This document shows positions 63,158 to 64,000 of a stretch of 64,000 nt of DNA, in pieces. How positions within the stretch are numbered: position 1 is the first letter of the stretch; each line of letters starts with the position of its first letter. Where the stretch lies: positions 1 to 64,000 of the forward strand of contig NZ_DATERI010000094.1 of NCBI RefSeq assembly GCF_035271705.1, written 5' to 3'. The position numbers and the translations under genes are program-made. The notes beneath the pieces are model-generated. The model did no database searches. It worked only from the letters and a program-made list of their open reading frames with translations, and had not been told where the DNA came from. This DNA is from Buttiauxella sp035271705 (GTDB lineage Bacteria; Pseudomonadota; Gammaproteobacteria; Enterobacterales; Enterobacteriaceae).

Positions 63158-63885
63158 AGCATGCCTCCGTTGATGGAGATAACCTGGCGTGTGACATAAG
63201 CAGCAATGGGCGACATCAAGTAACGTGCAAGCCCTGCCACTTCTTCTGGCTGCCCCATACGCTGGAGTGGAATCAGGCGCATTGCTTCGGTGAGCGCCGC
63301 CTCTTCCATTTCAATCATTCCGGTATCAATCAGGCCTGGTGCGATGCAATTAACGGTGATTTTGCGTTTCGCCAACTCAATCGCCAGCGCTTTCGTCGCA
63401 CCGATGATCCCCGCTTTTGCGGCACTGTAATTAACTTGCCCACGGTTACCCATCAGCCCCGAAACAGAGGAAAGCGTGATAATTCGTCCGCCTTTGCGCA
63501 GGCCAATCATCGGCATAACACAGGGTTGAATCACGTTATAAAAACTGTCGAGATTAGTCCGAATCACACTGTCCCAATCGTCATCACTCAGTGCAGGAAA
63601 TGCGCCGTCACGCGTCATACCCGCGTTATTGACGACACCCCAATAGGCGCCGTGGGTTTCGATGTCCGCTTCAATGACATTGCGGCACTGGCTACGGTCA
63701 GCACTATCAAACTGCATGACACGACCCGTTCCGCCCTGAGCTTTTATCTGCTCAAGCGTGTGTTGTGCGCCTGCTTCGTCACGATGGTAGTGCACCACCA
63801 CAGCAAATCCATCGGCTGCCAACCCACAGGCAATTGCCTTGCCGATCCCCTTGCTGGCACCGGTTACTAATACCGTCTGTGTCAT
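63154..63885 (-). CDS. apeQ: 3-ketoacyl-ACP reductase, ApeQ-like (FabG family)
   Basis: A 243-residue short-chain dehydrogenase. VTGASKGIGKAIA is the NADPH-binding loop, NNAGMTRDG and SSVSG...YSAAKAG give the Ser-Tyr-Lys catalytic set. FabG-like, probably reducing ketoacyl intermediates in polyene synthesis. First visible gene of the three-gene overlapping set; an ERIC lies immediately upstream, and the rest of the presumed cluster would be beyond the right edge. Confidence 0.75.
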   Translation of the reverse strand: MTQTVLVTGASKGIGKAIACGLAADGFAVVVHYHRDEAGAQHTLEQIKAQGGTGRVMQFDSADRSQCRNVIEADIETHGAYWGVVNNAGMTRDGAFPALSDDDWDSVIRTNLDSFYNVIQPCVMPMIGLRKGGRIITLSSVSGLMGNRGQVNYSAAKAGIIGATKALAIELAKRKITVNCIAPGLIDTGMIEMEEAALTEAMRLIPLQRMGQPEEVAGLARYLMSPIAAYVTRQVISINGGML

Positions 63886-63911
63886 CTTGCTGCTATCCCA
63901 TTAAAATACCC

Positions 63912-64000
63912 GTCATACTCCAAGCTGCCTCTTTGTTGCCTGCGCTCACGCGCCCGAATCACTTACTTATGTAAGCTCATCGGGACTTGCTCTCTTGCCG
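63912..64000. repeat. ERIC repeat, cut by the window edge
   Basis: Begins GTCATACTCCAAGCTGCCTC and continues CGCCCGAATCACTTACTTATGTAAGCTCATCGGGA before the edge. An ERIC copy in the opposite sense to the other three, directly upstream of the apeQ-like gene. Confidence 0.9.

Overview
The window is a chromosomal segment of a member of the Enterobacteriaceae (Escherichia/Enterobacter/Kluyvera/Buttiauxella-type; the genus cannot be fixed from this sequence alone). Evidence: protein-level identity and gene order match the E. coli K-12 flgK-to-ymdB neighbourhood (here in reverse map order), and several ERIC repeats are present. Comparisons with E. coli are from memory; no database search was possible.

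Region 1 (1-10,700): flagellar basal body and hook operon flgBCDEFGHIJ plus flgK on the minus strand (flgL lies beyond the left edge), and divergent flgA, flgM, flgN on the plus strand. SigmaF (FliA)-type promoters are readable before flgM and flgK.

Region 2 (about 10,700-39,200): a 28-kb purine/urate catabolism and molybdenum-hydroxylase cluster: xdhABC, the sigma54 activator ygeV, ygeW-ygeX-ygeY-hyuA, yqeB-yqeC, ygfK-ssnA-ygfM-xdhD-guaD-ghxQ, and ygfS-ygfT on the opposite strand. In E. coli K-12 the equivalent cluster lies about 1.9 Mb away; here it sits between flgN and murJ. Relative to K-12 the genes yqeA, mocA, xanQ and uacT are absent, and hyuA carries a one-base frameshift. Near-consensus -24/-12 promoters precede xdhA, ygeW and ygfK, and a shared TATCA-N3-TGA dyad occurs upstream of these and of ygfT, suggesting one YgeV regulon.

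Region 3 (39,200-53,600): a cold-shock-domain protein with an unrecognised C-terminal part, then murJ, mviM, yceH, rimJ, mdtH, grxB, yceB, pyrC, dinI, bssS, solA, trhO, mdtG, msyB, yceK. Compared with K-12, yceI/yceJ/yceO and lpxL are missing around trhO, and an insertion-sequence-end-like direct repeat lies at that place.

Region 4 (53,600-64,000): osmoregulated periplasmic glucan genes opgG-opgH and divergent opgC, then ymdB-clsC, and finally three overlapping minus-strand genes (ketoreductase, ketosynthase, phosphopantetheinyl transferase) that look like the distal end of an aryl-polyene (APE) cluster running off the right edge. ERIC repeats lie in flgJ/flgK, pyrC/dinI, mdtG/msyB and at the right edge.
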